64,000 nucleotides of DNA from Ga0077555 sp964500805 (lineage in GTDB: Bacteria; Pseudomonadota; Alphaproteobacteria; Rhizobiales; Hyphomicrobiaceae), in contig CAZCQH010000001.1 of assembly GCA_964500805.1 (NCBI GenBank), positions 1 through 64,000 of the forward strand. The letters are read 5' to 3'. The notes under the pieces were generated by a model, which worked only from the letters and a program-made list of their open reading frames with translations, was not told the origin of the DNA and ran no database searches. Positions 34,367-42,871 of the stretch are shown piece after piece (position 1 is the stretch's first letter; every line of letters starts with the position of its first letter). The translations under genes and the position numbers were made by a program.

Positions 34367-35668
34367 ATGCGCCAAATGCATCTCGTCGCTTACCTGAAGA
34401 CCGGGCCGACGGCGCTCCACGTCGGTGGCTGGCGGCATCCGGAGGCAACGCTCGACGATATTCTGGAACCTTCCCGTTACGAGCACATCGCTCGCGTGCT
34501 CGAGGCGGCGAAATTCGATGCCTGCTTCTTCGCCGACCTCTTTGGCCTCTATGACATCCACGGCGGCAGCTACGACGCCTATGTGCGCCGCGGTGGCCAG
34601 ATCAGCTTCCTCGACCCAACCGTCGTGCTACCGGTGATGGCGGCGGCCACCCGGCACCTCGGCCTTGGCGCCACGCTGTCGACCACGTTCTATGCGCCCT
34701 ATCATCTGGCGCGCTGGCTCGGTTCGTTTGATGCCATGAGCAAGGGGCGCGTGGCATGGAACGTGGTGACGTCGGCCACGAACCTCGAGGCACAGAATGC
34801 CGGCATGGACGAGCTGCCGCCGCGCGAGCAGCGCTACGATCGTGCCGACGAAGTCCTCGAAGCCTGCTTCGCGCTCTGGAACACGTGGGACCCGGACCCA
34901 TTCGTGTTCGACAAGCGCGCGGGCGTCCTCGCAGACCCGTCCAAGGTGCACTACGCCAACTTCCAAGGCCCGACGCTTCGCACGCGCGGCCCGCTTTCGA
35001 TCCCGCGCAGTCCCCAGGGCCGCCCGGTCATCATGCAAGCCGGCAGCTCCGACCGAGGCCGTGACTTCGCGGCGCGATGGGCCGAAATCATCTTCACCTC
35101 GCATCGTGAGCGGGACGGCATGCGCGAGTTCTACAACGACGTCAAAACGCGTATGAACCAACGCGGACGGGATCCGTCCGAATGCGCCATCCTGCCGGCG
35201 CTCTCGGTGGTTCTCGGCGAGACGCAATCGATTGCCGAGGAGCGCGCCGCTTATCTCGATGCGCTCATTGATCCCGAGCTCAATCATGCTGCCGTATCGA
35301 GCAGCGTCGGCGCCGACCTGACCAAGCTCAGGTCCGGGACCTCGCTCGAGCAACTGCAGGGCAATCAAGGCATGGTCGGCACCGAAAACCTGATCAAGCA
35401 AAGCATGCAGGTCGGCGGGATCACGTTCTCCGAGGCCGTGGCCAAGCCTGATCTGCGCCGGGTGTTGGTCGGCACGCCGGAGACGGTCGCCGACTGGATG
35501 CAGGAGACATTCGAAATGGGAATCTGCGACGGCTTCGTGCTGTGGCCGAACATGTTCCCAGGCATGTTCGAACAGTTTTGCCGCGCCGTCGTGCCGGAGC
35601 TACAACGGCGCGGCGTCTTCCGGCGTGACTATCGTGGGCGTACGCTGCGCGAGAACCTGCGCAGCTGA
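34367..35668 (+). CDS. flavin-dependent LLM monooxygenase, NtaA/SnaA/DszA group
   Basis: 433-residue FMN-reductase-dependent monooxygenase of the bacterial luciferase fold. Group-typical segments: LGGW-like LHVGGWRHPEA near the N-terminus, FDACFFADLFGLYDI, LGLGATLSTTFYAPYHLAR, GRVAWNVVTSA, and PQGRPVIMQAGSSDRGRDFAA. Related enzymes act on nitrilotriacetate, sulfones, pristinamycin precursors or alkyl sulfides. The window holds no flavin reductase gene beside it, so the reductant must come from elsewhere. It is divergent from the aldolase gene. Confidence 0.9.
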   Translation: MRQMHLVAYLKTGPTALHVGGWRHPEATLDDILEPSRYEHIARVLEAAKFDACFFADLFGLYDIHGGSYDAYVRRGGQISFLDPTVVLPVMAAATRHLGLGATLSTTFYAPYHLARWLGSFDAMSKGRVAWNVVTSATNLEAQNAGMDELPPREQRYDRADEVLEACFALWNTWDPDPFVFDKRAGVLADPSKVHYANFQGPTLRTRGPLSIPRSPQGRPVIMQAGSSDRGRDFAARWAEIIFTSHRERDGMREFYNDVKTRMNQRGRDPSECAILPALSVVLGETQSIAEERAAYLDALIDPELNHAAVSSSVGADLTKLRSGTSLEQLQGNQGMVGTENLIKQSMQVGGITFSEAVAKPDLRRVLVGTPETVADWMQETFEMGICDGFVLWPNMFPGMFEQFCRAVVPELQRRGVFRRDYRGRTLRENLRS

Positions 35669-35732
35669 TGTTTTCACCTATGTCCGCACGTGCATGTTAC
35701 ATGCGACGCGACGGCTCTCCCTGCTCTCGCGG

Positions 35733-36284
35733 TCACGCCTTCGGCAATGGGAACTTGTCCAGATAGGGCTGATAGTCGGGCTCGACATCGATCTGCATTG
35801 TCCCGAGATAGCGCACGACCGCGTTGTAGAAAGCGATCGTAATGACGAGATCGGTGAGGTGCTCGTTGTCGAAGGTCTTCCTCAGCTCGGCGAAGGTGGC
35901 ATCGGAAGCGGTCATGTTGTTGGTGATCTCGCGCGCAGCCTTGATCACCAGCTTGGCCACCGGCTCGAGCGTGTTCGGCTTGCCGTCGAGCTCGGCGATA
36001 AGGCCTGCGATATCGCCTTCCGAGACCCCGAACTCCTGGCCGATCTTCACGTGATGAGACCATTCGTAGGGCGCCCGCGTGATCCAGCCGACGGCAAGGA
36101 TCGCGATCTCGCGCAGGCGCGGATCAAGCTTGCTCTTGTGGCGAATGAAGTAGCCGAGCCCTTGGAACGCCCTCGCGGCATTTGGACTGTGCGTCATGCA
36201 CTTGAAGAGCGTGATTGGCCGCTTCAGCAGATCCTGGTCCTCGGGCTTCAAGTCCTTCACGTCGAGATACGGCAGGCGAGCCAT
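35733..36284 (-). CDS. carboxymuconolactone decarboxylase / AhpD-fold protein
   Basis: 183-residue all-helical AhpD-fold protein. The core is REIAILAVGWITRAPYEWSHHVKIGQEFG; it has the ExxxH pattern of the carboxymuconolactone decarboxylase group and lacks the CxxC of AhpD peroxidases. A second helix pair has FYNAVVRYLGTM. Such proteins accompany many catabolic clusters, and the enzymatic role is rarely known. It lies convergent with the LLM gene (64-bp gap). Confidence 0.88.
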   Translation of the reverse strand: MARLPYLDVKDLKPEDQDLLKRPITLFKCMTHSPNAARAFQGLGYFIRHKSKLDPRLREIAILAVGWITRAPYEWSHHVKIGQEFGVSEGDIAGLIAELDGKPNTLEPVAKLVIKAAREITNNMTASDATFAELRKTFDNEHLTDLVITIAFYNAVVRYLGTMQIDVEPDYQPYLDKFPLPKA

Positions 36285-36456
36285 GGCATGTCTCCGGTCG
36301 AAATCCTGATTGATCTTGGCGCGTTCTCATCTCCACGGCCACTTGAAATTGCAAATGTCTGACGGCGCTCTGACGCGCGCCAACAAAACTATTTCAGTAA
36401 CTCAGGCTCTCTGCCTTAGCACGTCTCGGAGGAAACTAAGCCGGAGGCACACCCCG

Positions 36457-36651
36457 ATGCGATTGATGTTGTCGAGCTTCATTGTCGTCGCGCTCTTGAT
36501 GGGATTCTGGATCGTGACATCGGCCGCGCCGGATGTCTCTATGACCCAACGGCTGGCACTCTCTGCCATTCCACTGGTGGTCTCGGTCCTCATCACCTGG
36601 CTTGCGTGGGATGACGCCGGCCCCGGCAAGTCCACCGAAAAGCAGGACTGA
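36457..36651 (+). CDS. hypothetical small two-helix membrane protein
   Basis: 64 residues with two predicted membrane helices (LMLSSFIVVALLMGFWIVT and RLALSAIPLVVSVLITWLAW) and a polar tail DDAGPGKSTEKQD. The ATG at 36457 has GGAGG upstream. No family recognised; supported by RBS, hydrophobic pattern and GC3. Confidence 0.5.
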   Translation: MRLMLSSFIVVALLMGFWIVTSAAPDVSMTQRLALSAIPLVVSVLITWLAWDDAGPGKSTEKQD

Positions 36652-36782
36652 GCTGAATTTTCCGCAGTCGGGTGTCTGCGCACCATAAGCTGATGCACGG
36701 CTGACAGCGTCCCACGTCGTGCCCTATATTGGCGAGCTGTCGGAGCCCGCTGAGGCTCCTTTTCTGCGGCAGGCCTCGCGCA

Positions 36783-38801
36783 ATGACCTCGCACTTCCCG
36801 CATCTCTTCTCGCCCATCCGCATCGGCGCGCGCGAGGCCAAGAACCGCGTCATGCGCGTTGCGACGACGGCGAACCTCTCGGATCGCAACCGGGTCGGGC
36901 CGCGGCTGCTCGAGTTCTATCGCACGCTCGCCAAGGGCGGCGTCGGCACCATCGTCACCGAAGCGTTGCGCGCACAGGCGCAAGACCCGTTCGGCCCTGG
37001 CGCCCTCGTCGTCTTCGATCGGACGGCCATCGACGGCCTGCGACAACTCGCCGACGTTTGCCACGCTGAAGGCGCGCTGCTGATCGGCCAGCTCAACATG
37101 GGCGGCCGGCAACACCTGGCATCGCGCGTGGTGCCATTCATGATCGCCCCGTCCGCCATCGCCTGTCCGCGCTCGGGTGGGGTTCCGCATGAGCTCTCGA
37201 CGCGCGAAGTGCGCGAAATCATCGAGACCTACGTCATGTGCGCGGTGCACTGTATCGAAGCCGGCATGGACGGCGTCGAGATTCACGGCGCCCAAGGGCA
37301 CCTGATCCAGCAATTCGTGTCGCCGTTCTCGAATCGGCGCACCGACGAATATGGAGGCTCATTCGACCGCCGTCTGGAGTTTCCGCGGCAAATTCTGGAG
37401 GGCGTGCGCCGCCGCGTCGGTAGCCGCGCCGTCATCGGCTATCGCCAGGGCGTGGAGGAGTTCACCGAGGGCGGGCTCGACATCGAGATGACGGTGGAGG
37501 TGGCCAAGCGCCTCTGCGCCGAGGGCTTGTGCGACTACATTTCGCTCGCGCAGGGCAACTTCAATTCCATCGACACGCATCTGCCGGACCGCCACTGGCC
37601 GATCCTCACCTTTCGCGATCTCCATGCACGCTTCAAACCGGTGGCGAATGGCGTGCCCGTTGTCGCATCGACGCGCATCCAGGGGCCGGAGCAGGCCGAG
37701 AGCGTGCTCGCCGCCGGCGAGGCCGACATGATCGGCATGTGCCGCGCCCTGCTCGTCGATCCCGACTGGCCCAACAAAGCCCGCGCCGGCAAGGCCGACG
37801 ACATCAGGCGTTGCATTGCCTGCAATCAGTGCTGGGGCTGGATCTCGGGCGGCGAGCCGATTGCTTGCGCGACGAACCCGGTTGCCGGCCGCGAGTATCT
37901 CTGGCCGCGCCTCGAACGAGACCGCGTCGAGAGCCCGCGCAAGATCATGGTGATTGGCGGCGGCCCGGCCGGCCTCGAAGCCGCTCGCGTCGCGGCAACC
38001 CGCGGCCACAAAGTGACGCTGATCGAGAAGGACACCGTCCTCGGCGGGCGCCTCAAGCGCGTGCACGAAGTGCGCCACCACGAGGAAATGCGCCACGTCC
38101 TCGACTTTCTCGTTCCGCAGGTGAAGAAGGCCGGCGTCGATATCCGCCTCGGGCAGGCCGCGACCGCCGAGACCATTGCCGCGGAAAGGCCCGACAATGT
38201 GATCGTGGCGAGCGGCGCCAAGGCGCTGGTGCCTGAACTCGCTGGCGACGGCTCCGTTCCGGTGCTCACCGCCGACGGCCCCGTGCCTCTCGACGGCACC
38301 ACCGGCCGCCACATCGTCATCATCGACGAGGACGGCTACTACTGGACCAGCGCCGTCGCCGAGAGCGTCATCCAGCAGGGCCGGATCCCGATCATCGTCA
38401 CGCGCGTGTTCGAACCCGTCCGCGAGATCCCGATGGTCTCGCGCATCGCGTTCCTGCGCGCCTTCGACAAGGGCGGCGGCATCGCAAAGCCCAATTCCTA
38501 CGTTGCGCGCGCCTCCAACGGCAGCATCGTGACGCGGCACTATCTGACCGAACGCGAAGAGACGATCGAGGACGTCGCCGCCGTCGTCTGGGTTGGGCCG
38601 GCTCAAGCAACATCCGCGCTTGCAGAGGAGCTCCGGGCGGTGGGCTTCGAAAAGCACCAGATCCACGTCGTCGGCGACGCCTTCTCGCCCCGCCGCCTCG
38701 CCAACGCCCTCGTCGAGGCCCATGCCGCCGCCCGCACCATCGGCAGCCGCGAGCACGTGAAATTCCTGACATCGAACATCGAACTGAAAGAGGACGCCTG
38801 A
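36783..38801 (+). CDS. OYE-barrel / iron-sulfur flavoprotein (TMADH- and FadH-like NADH:flavin oxidoreductase)
   Basis: 672-residue multidomain flavoenzyme. Residues 1-350 form an Old Yellow Enzyme barrel (LFSPIRIGAREAKNRVM, HGAQGHLIQQFVSPFSNRRTDEYGGS). A 4Fe-4S cluster site follows with spacing C-x2-C-x2-C-x11-C (CIACNQC...CATNP, about residues 346-365), close to trimethylamine dehydrogenase and one residue shorter than FadH. Then come FAD- and NAD-binding Rossmann units (VIGGGPAGLEAARVAATRG). Such enzymes reduce dienoyl-CoAs or demethylate amines. The start at 36783 gives a clean N-terminus. The GlcG-like gene follows after 2 nt, so they are cotranscribed. Confidence 0.9.
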   Translation: MTSHFPHLFSPIRIGAREAKNRVMRVATTANLSDRNRVGPRLLEFYRTLAKGGVGTIVTEALRAQAQDPFGPGALVVFDRTAIDGLRQLADVCHAEGALLIGQLNMGGRQHLASRVVPFMIAPSAIACPRSGGVPHELSTREVREIIETYVMCAVHCIEAGMDGVEIHGAQGHLIQQFVSPFSNRRTDEYGGSFDRRLEFPRQILEGVRRRVGSRAVIGYRQGVEEFTEGGLDIEMTVEVAKRLCAEGLCDYISLAQGNFNSIDTHLPDRHWPILTFRDLHARFKPVANGVPVVASTRIQGPEQAESVLAAGEADMIGMCRALLVDPDWPNKARAGKADDIRRCIACNQCWGWISGGEPIACATNPVAGREYLWPRLERDRVESPRKIMVIGGGPAGLEAARVAATRGHKVTLIEKDTVLGGRLKRVHEVRHHEEMRHVLDFLVPQVKKAGVDIRLGQAATAETIAAERPDNVIVASGAKALVPELAGDGSVPVLTADGPVPLDGTTGRHIVIIDEDGYYWTSAVAESVIQQGRIPIIVTRVFEPVREIPMVSRIAFLRAFDKGGGIAKPNSYVARASNGSIVTRHYLTEREETIEDVAAVVWVGPAQATSALAEELRAVGFEKHQIHVVGDAFSPRRLANALVEAHAAARTIGSREHVKFLTSNIELKEDA

Positions 38802-38803
38802 CA

Positions 38804-39232
38804 ATGCCCAGTTTCGAGAAGCGCTCGATCAATGCGGAGACGGCGCAGATTGCGCTTCAGGCGGCGATCGCCAAGTCGAAGCAGATCGGACACACCATGT
38901 CGATCGCGATCGTCGACGAGGCCGGGATTGCAAAGGCTACCATTCGCATGGATGGCGCTTCCGACATGACGCGGCGCATCGCGGAGGACAAGGCCTATAC
39001 GTCGGCAACGCTCGGCCGCGCAACGCACGCGCTCTGGGACTTCATCAAGAGCGACCCGCCGCTGCTGCACAGCTTCACCTCGCAGCCGCGCGTGACGACA
39101 TTCGGCGGCGGCTATCCGATCCTCGAGAACGGCAAGGTGATCGGCGGCATCGGCGTCTCGGGCGGCCACTACAGCGATGACATGGAAGTCGCCCGCGCCG
39201 CCTTGCAGGCCATTGGTGCGCCGGTGGGGTAG
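38804..39232 (+). CDS. GlcG/HbpS family heme-degrading-type protein
   Basis: 142-residue protein of the GlcG/HbpS fold. Features: AIAKSKQIGHTMSIAIVDEAG, SATLGRATHALWDF, FGGGYPILENGKVIGGIGVSGG (residues 103-124). Homologues sit beside dehydrogenases in many catabolic operons and may bind a cofactor or haem, but their role is not established. It starts 2 nt after the flavoprotein stop, which implies a shared function. Confidence 0.88.
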   Translation: MPSFEKRSINAETAQIALQAAIAKSKQIGHTMSIAIVDEAGIAKATIRMDGASDMTRRIAEDKAYTSATLGRATHALWDFIKSDPPLLHSFTSQPRVTTFGGGYPILENGKVIGGIGVSGGHYSDDMEVARAALQAIGAPVG

Positions 39233-39606
39233 CGTTAGGCCGCTGCGCTCGAGTGGTTCGCTAGCCGCGCGACGCCAACATCAAAAAGTCATCCCGTTTC
39301 GATCGGGAACGGGCTCGGCTCCCAGATGTGATCGATGCCCCAGCGCTTAGCGGTGGCGGCTTCGCGCGGCGCCTCGTAACGACCGGGACCATTGATCTCC
39401 GCCGCAAGGCGCGTGTGAGCTTCGGTCCCGAACTATTGAGGCGTGGTGTACCCACCTTCCTGCCCTCTACGTGCCGACGGGCGCGCTTACAGGAGACCGG
39501 CTGGGCGTCCGATCTGGCGGTCACGGCATTGGCTTCGCGCGGTTCCCCTGCCAAGATTGGGCTAACCGAAATCTCGATGTCATGTTGATCCGGAGAAAGG
39601 CGCCTC
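39233..39606. other. intergenic region with possible gene remnant
   Basis: 374 bp before the ThDP-enzyme gene. Its left part on the minus strand (39290-39429) reads like the C-terminal end of a lost gene; the rest shows nothing recognisable. Confidence 0.4.
39290..39429 (-). pseudogene. possible C-terminal gene remnant
   Basis: Minus-strand frame without start reads FGTEAHTRLAAEINGPG then RYEAPREAATAKRWGIDHIW and EPSPFPIETG before a TGA. Composition and ending look protein-like, and it is cut off upstream by a TAG. Family not recognised; may be chance. Confidence 0.25.
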
Positions 39607-41271
39607 ATGCCCAAGACCGTCGCCAAGCTGCTCGCTGAGTCGTTGCAGGCTCATGATGTGGACCTGCTCTACTGCGTGCCGGGCGAGAGCTATCTGGGGC
39701 TCACGGATGCGATCACCGAAACGAACTCGATCCAGCTCGTCGTCTGCCGGCATGAGGGCGGCGCGGCGTTCATGGCGGTGGCCGACGGGCGGCTGCGCGA
39801 GCGCGCGGGCGTGGCGGTGGTCTCGCGCGGCCCGGGCCTCTCGAACGCCATGGTGGCGCTCCACACGGCCTATCATGACGCGACGCCGCTGGTGATGCTG
39901 GTCGGCCAGGTGGAACGGAAAGACTTCGGCCGCCTGGCGCTGCAGGAGCAGAACTACTCGAAGCTGCTCGCGGACGTGACCAAGAGCGTGATCGAGGTCA
40001 ACGAGCCTGTCATGGCGTCGGAAGCCATCGCGCGCGCCTTCCACATCGCAGAGAGCGGTACGCAAGGCCCCGTCGCCGTGATCCTGCCCGAGGACATTTT
40101 CGACGAGCCGGCGGATTTTCCGGTCGATCAGCCGCGGCCGCGCGTCTTCCCCGGACCGCGCCCTGAAGATCTCGACAGGCTCGCGGCGATGCTTGCGAAA
40201 GCTGAACGGCCGCTGGTGTGGGTCGGCGGACAGCTGCTCGGCGATGGCGTCACCGCCGAGCTACAAGAGCTTGCCGAGACGTGGATGCTGCCGGTTTCGC
40301 CGACGCACCGCCGCCCGTGCAACTTCGACGCCTCGCATCCCAACTACGGCGGCTACATGGGCATCCGCGTGCCGAAGCCGCTGCTGGACGAGATGAAGAA
40401 GTGCGATCTCATCATCGCGCTCGGCGAACGCATCACGGATTCGGTGTCGCAGAGCTACACGTTCCCCAAGGCGCCGCAGCCGCAGATACCATTGGTGCAC
40501 GTGTGGCCCGACCCGAACGAGGTTGGCCGCGTGTGGCGACCTGATCTCGGCATCGTGTCGGACGCGCAAGCCGTGATCCGCGGATTGTTGGCCAAAGGCG
40601 CGCCGAAGGATGCGGAAAAGCGCAAGAGCTGGGTGGCGGGTCTTAATGCGATCCACCGCAAGTTGCTCGCGCCCGAGTGGGAGCCGACCACCGACGGCAT
40701 CAACTTCGCCGAGATCGTGTGCGAGATCGGCAAGCATCTGGCGCCGGATGCGATCGTGACGTCGGACGCCGGCAACTTCTCGAGCTTCATCCACCGCTAC
40801 ATCGCCTTCAAGCCGGGGCAGGCCTTCCTGGCATCTGTCGTGGGCGCGATGGGTGCGGGCATGCCGATGGCCGTTGGCGGTGCCTTGCGCCGGCCTGGCA
40901 AGCAGGTCGTGGCCTTCGTCGGCGACGGCGGCGCGCTGATGACCGGCAACGAGATCGCGACGGCGATGCAGTACGGCGCCGCGCCGAAGCTGATCATCTC
41001 CGACAATTCCATGTACGGGACCATCGGCATGCACCACGAGGTGCGCTACCCCGGCCGGCCCTACAAATCGGCGACGCGGCTGACCAATCCGGATTTCGCC
41101 ATGTGGGCGCGCTCGTTCGGCGCCGAGGGCATCACGATCAACACATCGGCCGAGGTGAAGGCGGGGATCGCCAAGGCGTTCGCGGTGAACGACCGGCCGG
41201 TGGTCGTGCACTGCAAGACGTCGGCCGACCAGATGAGCGCCTGGCGCCGCCGTGGCCGGCCAATGACGTGA
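39607..41271 (+). CDS. thiamine-diphosphate-dependent enzyme, acetolactate synthase-like
   Basis: 554-residue ThDP enzyme with the usual Pyr, central and PP domains. The catalytic glutamate is in VVCRHEGGAAFMA (about residue 50), and the ThDP/Mg motif starts at VGDGGALMTGNE (about 438) and ends at ISDNSMYGT, where the second Asn of the usual NN pair is Ser. No regulatory subunit gene follows, and ilvC is absent, so biosynthetic acetolactate synthase is unlikely; decarboxylase, carboligase or sulfoacetaldehyde-type activity is possible. RBS GGAGAAAGG precedes the ATG. Confidence 0.85.
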   Translation: MPKTVAKLLAESLQAHDVDLLYCVPGESYLGLTDAITETNSIQLVVCRHEGGAAFMAVADGRLRERAGVAVVSRGPGLSNAMVALHTAYHDATPLVMLVGQVERKDFGRLALQEQNYSKLLADVTKSVIEVNEPVMASEAIARAFHIAESGTQGPVAVILPEDIFDEPADFPVDQPRPRVFPGPRPEDLDRLAAMLAKAERPLVWVGGQLLGDGVTAELQELAETWMLPVSPTHRRPCNFDASHPNYGGYMGIRVPKPLLDEMKKCDLIIALGERITDSVSQSYTFPKAPQPQIPLVHVWPDPNEVGRVWRPDLGIVSDAQAVIRGLLAKGAPKDAEKRKSWVAGLNAIHRKLLAPEWEPTTDGINFAEIVCEIGKHLAPDAIVTSDAGNFSSFIHRYIAFKPGQAFLASVVGAMGAGMPMAVGGALRRPGKQVVAFVGDGGALMTGNEIATAMQYGAAPKLIISDNSMYGTIGMHHEVRYPGRPYKSATRLTNPDFAMWARSFGAEGITINTSAEVKAGIAKAFAVNDRPVVVHCKTSADQMSAWRRRGRPMT

Positions 41272-41763
41272 GATAAGCGGGAGCGGCTCAGGCCCTGGCG
41301 AGCGCGCTCCGGCATGGACCCGGGGCTATGCCGCCGGGCCGCCTTCGAAAGGCCTTTTAGCGGCGTGCTCAGGAGAGGCGTCTTAACCTTACTAAAGTAT
41401 TAATAGAACGGATAAAACTGGATTTTCGTTCTGCAGCGTTCTGAGGCCTCCTGGACGCGCGGATCCAGGGGTGGCTACCCCCCTAGCCAGCACGCCTGCG
41501 ACCCCCTTAGAAACGCTTCCAGACGCGAAATAGAGGCATTCTAAGGTGGCACCCTCGCCCGACTGCCCTCCGCTACCCGAGTTGCAGATGCGAGAGGCGG
41601 TTTTCGGGCTCGATTGTGAGTGACCGGCGTTCAACAGACACAACTTGGTTCCGCGGCACGTTCATTTCAGACGGAACGTTTCCATTGGCTATTCCTCTGT
41701 CGTGCGCGCCGACGCTGCTGTTCTTAGCGCCTCCACGCTGGCAGGCGCCGGCAATCCCGGCGC
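41272..41763. other. gene-free region with inverted repeats
   Basis: 492 bp between convergent genes. It contains a weak hairpin GCCTT-CGA-AAGGC followed by CTTTT (41341-41358), which may end the ThDP gene; a short AT-rich tract (41385-41430); TGGCTA-CCCCCC-TAGCCA (41472-41489); and 8-bp arms CCTTAGAA / TTCTAAGG (41505-41512, 41539-41546). Frames here have poor coding character. Confidence 0.5.
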
Positions 41764-42258
41764 TCACGTCCACTGCAACACCTTCTCGAAAATCAATGCG
41801 GGGAGCCCCGACTCCGGCCTGACGCAGTCGTTCGTCGAGCCGGCCTTGCGAAATCCGCGTCGGGTGTAGAACGCGATCGCGTTGCTATTGGCCGCTTCAA
41901 CTTCAAGGCGCATTGTCGTGGCATCGGGAAATGCGCTTTCCATTTCTTGAAGCAGCTCACTGCCGATGCCTCGGCCTTGTGCCTCCGGCGCGACATATAG
42001 CATGTGAAGCTGGGAGACGCCCTCCTCGATCATGCTGGCGAACGCGACGCCGAGAAGCCCGGCGCCACTGTCGGCGACCACGAACTCGGAGTACGGCTTT
42101 TCGAGGTGCTGTCTAAGGGCCTCGATTGAGTGCCACTCGGCTGTGATGGCTTCGACCCGTGCGGCGCCATAGATGCCATCGTAGGTCGCGTGCCACGCGC
42201 GCCTCAGGAGATCGCAGATTGCTTCGAGATCGGCCCTACCTGCACTGCGCAGCCACAT
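41764..42258 (-). CDS. GNAT-family N-acetyltransferase
   Basis: 164-residue single-domain acetyltransferase. The acetyl-CoA loop is visible as VAPEAQGRGIGSELL (about residues 90-104), preceded by VSQLHMLY and followed by LEVEAANSNAIAFYTRRGFRKAGS. The N-terminus resembles the RimI/YkwB-like small-molecule group. Substrate unknown. The start is ATG 42258 or the adjacent GTG at 42261. The VOC gene lies 39 bp upstream on the same strand. Confidence 0.88.
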   Translation of the reverse strand: MWLRSAGRADLEAICDLLRRAWHATYDGIYGAARVEAITAEWHSIEALRQHLEKPYSEFVVADSGAGLLGVAFASMIEEGVSQLHMLYVAPEAQGRGIGSELLQEMESAFPDATTMRLEVEAANSNAIAFYTRRGFRKAGSTNDCVRPESGLPALIFEKVLQWT

Positions 42259-42297
42259 CACGCGGTTCCCCGCTTCACATCGATCGGGGCGCCATCC

Positions 42298-42756
42298 TCA
42301 GGCGCCCATCGGATACTCGACGAACTCGAACACGGCGCCTTCGGGCCCACGGCAGTAGAAGGCGATGGCGCGGCCACCGCGAAGCGACAGCGGCTTGTGG
42401 ATCGGCTGGTAGCCTTCGGCAACGAGGCGCTTGTGCACTTCCGCCGCGTTCGTCACCTGGAACGCCATGTGCGTGAAGCCGAAATCGCACTGACGGATCT
42501 CGACGGGCTTGCCCTCTGGCGTCAGCCACTGGAAGAGCTCGATGTGGTAGCCGTCGCGCTCGAGCATCGCCCATTTGCAGCGCGCGCCCGGCATGCCGAC
42601 GACGGTGGCGAGTTCCGGCTCACCGCGGTCCATGTTCTCGCCGAGTACCTTGAAGCCGCAGATATCGACGGAGAAGCGTCGCGACGCCGCCCAATCGCGG
42701 CAGGAGAAGGCGGTGTGATGTGGGCGCGTGATGAATTCGGAGATCGTGTTGGTCAT
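42298..42756 (-). CDS. VOC-fold (glyoxalase/dioxygenase) protein
   Basis: 152-residue vicinal oxygen chelate protein with two beta-alpha-beta-beta-beta repeats. Likely metal ligands are in RPHHTAFSCRDW (His), DGYHIELFQW (His/Glu) and GAVFEFVEYP (Glu). Related proteins are lactoylglutathione lyase-like or methylmalonyl-CoA epimerase-like; the substrate is unknown. Start at the ATG at 42756. Between it and the upstream LLM gene lies a short repeat-like hairpin (42800-42817). Confidence 0.85.
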   Translation of the reverse strand: MTNTISEFITRPHHTAFSCRDWAASRRFSVDICGFKVLGENMDRGEPELATVVGMPGARCKWAMLERDGYHIELFQWLTPEGKPVEIRQCDFGFTHMAFQVTNAAEVHKRLVAEGYQPIHKPLSLRGGRAIAFYCRGPEGAVFEFVEYPMGA

Positions 42757-42799
42757 GGGTGGCCTCCGCATCACGACCTGGTTGGACACCGACGGCATA

Positions 42800-42817
42800 T
42801 GACCCCGAAGTGGGTCA
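42800..42817. repeat. TGACCC hairpin related to other GGGTCA palindromes
   Basis: TGACCC (42800-42805) and GGGTCA (42812-42817) with a 6-nt loop, in the gap between two minus-strand genes. Confidence 0.35.
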
Positions 42818-42871
42818 GCCCCAAAGAAGGATCCGACCCCTGACGCTCGATCAGATGCGCATCGGGTCAGA

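Noticed and set aside
37359..38804. 481-residue minus-strand frame
   Set aside because: Antisense of the TMADH-like flavoprotein.
39607..41271. Naming the ThDP enzyme as biosynthetic acetolactate synthase (ilvB)
   Set aside because: No small subunit or ilvC nearby, and the ThDP motif deviates; only the superfamily is supported.
41392..41643. 83-residue minus-strand frame in the empty gap
   Set aside because: No RBS, weak coding character, and it runs across the inverted repeats.
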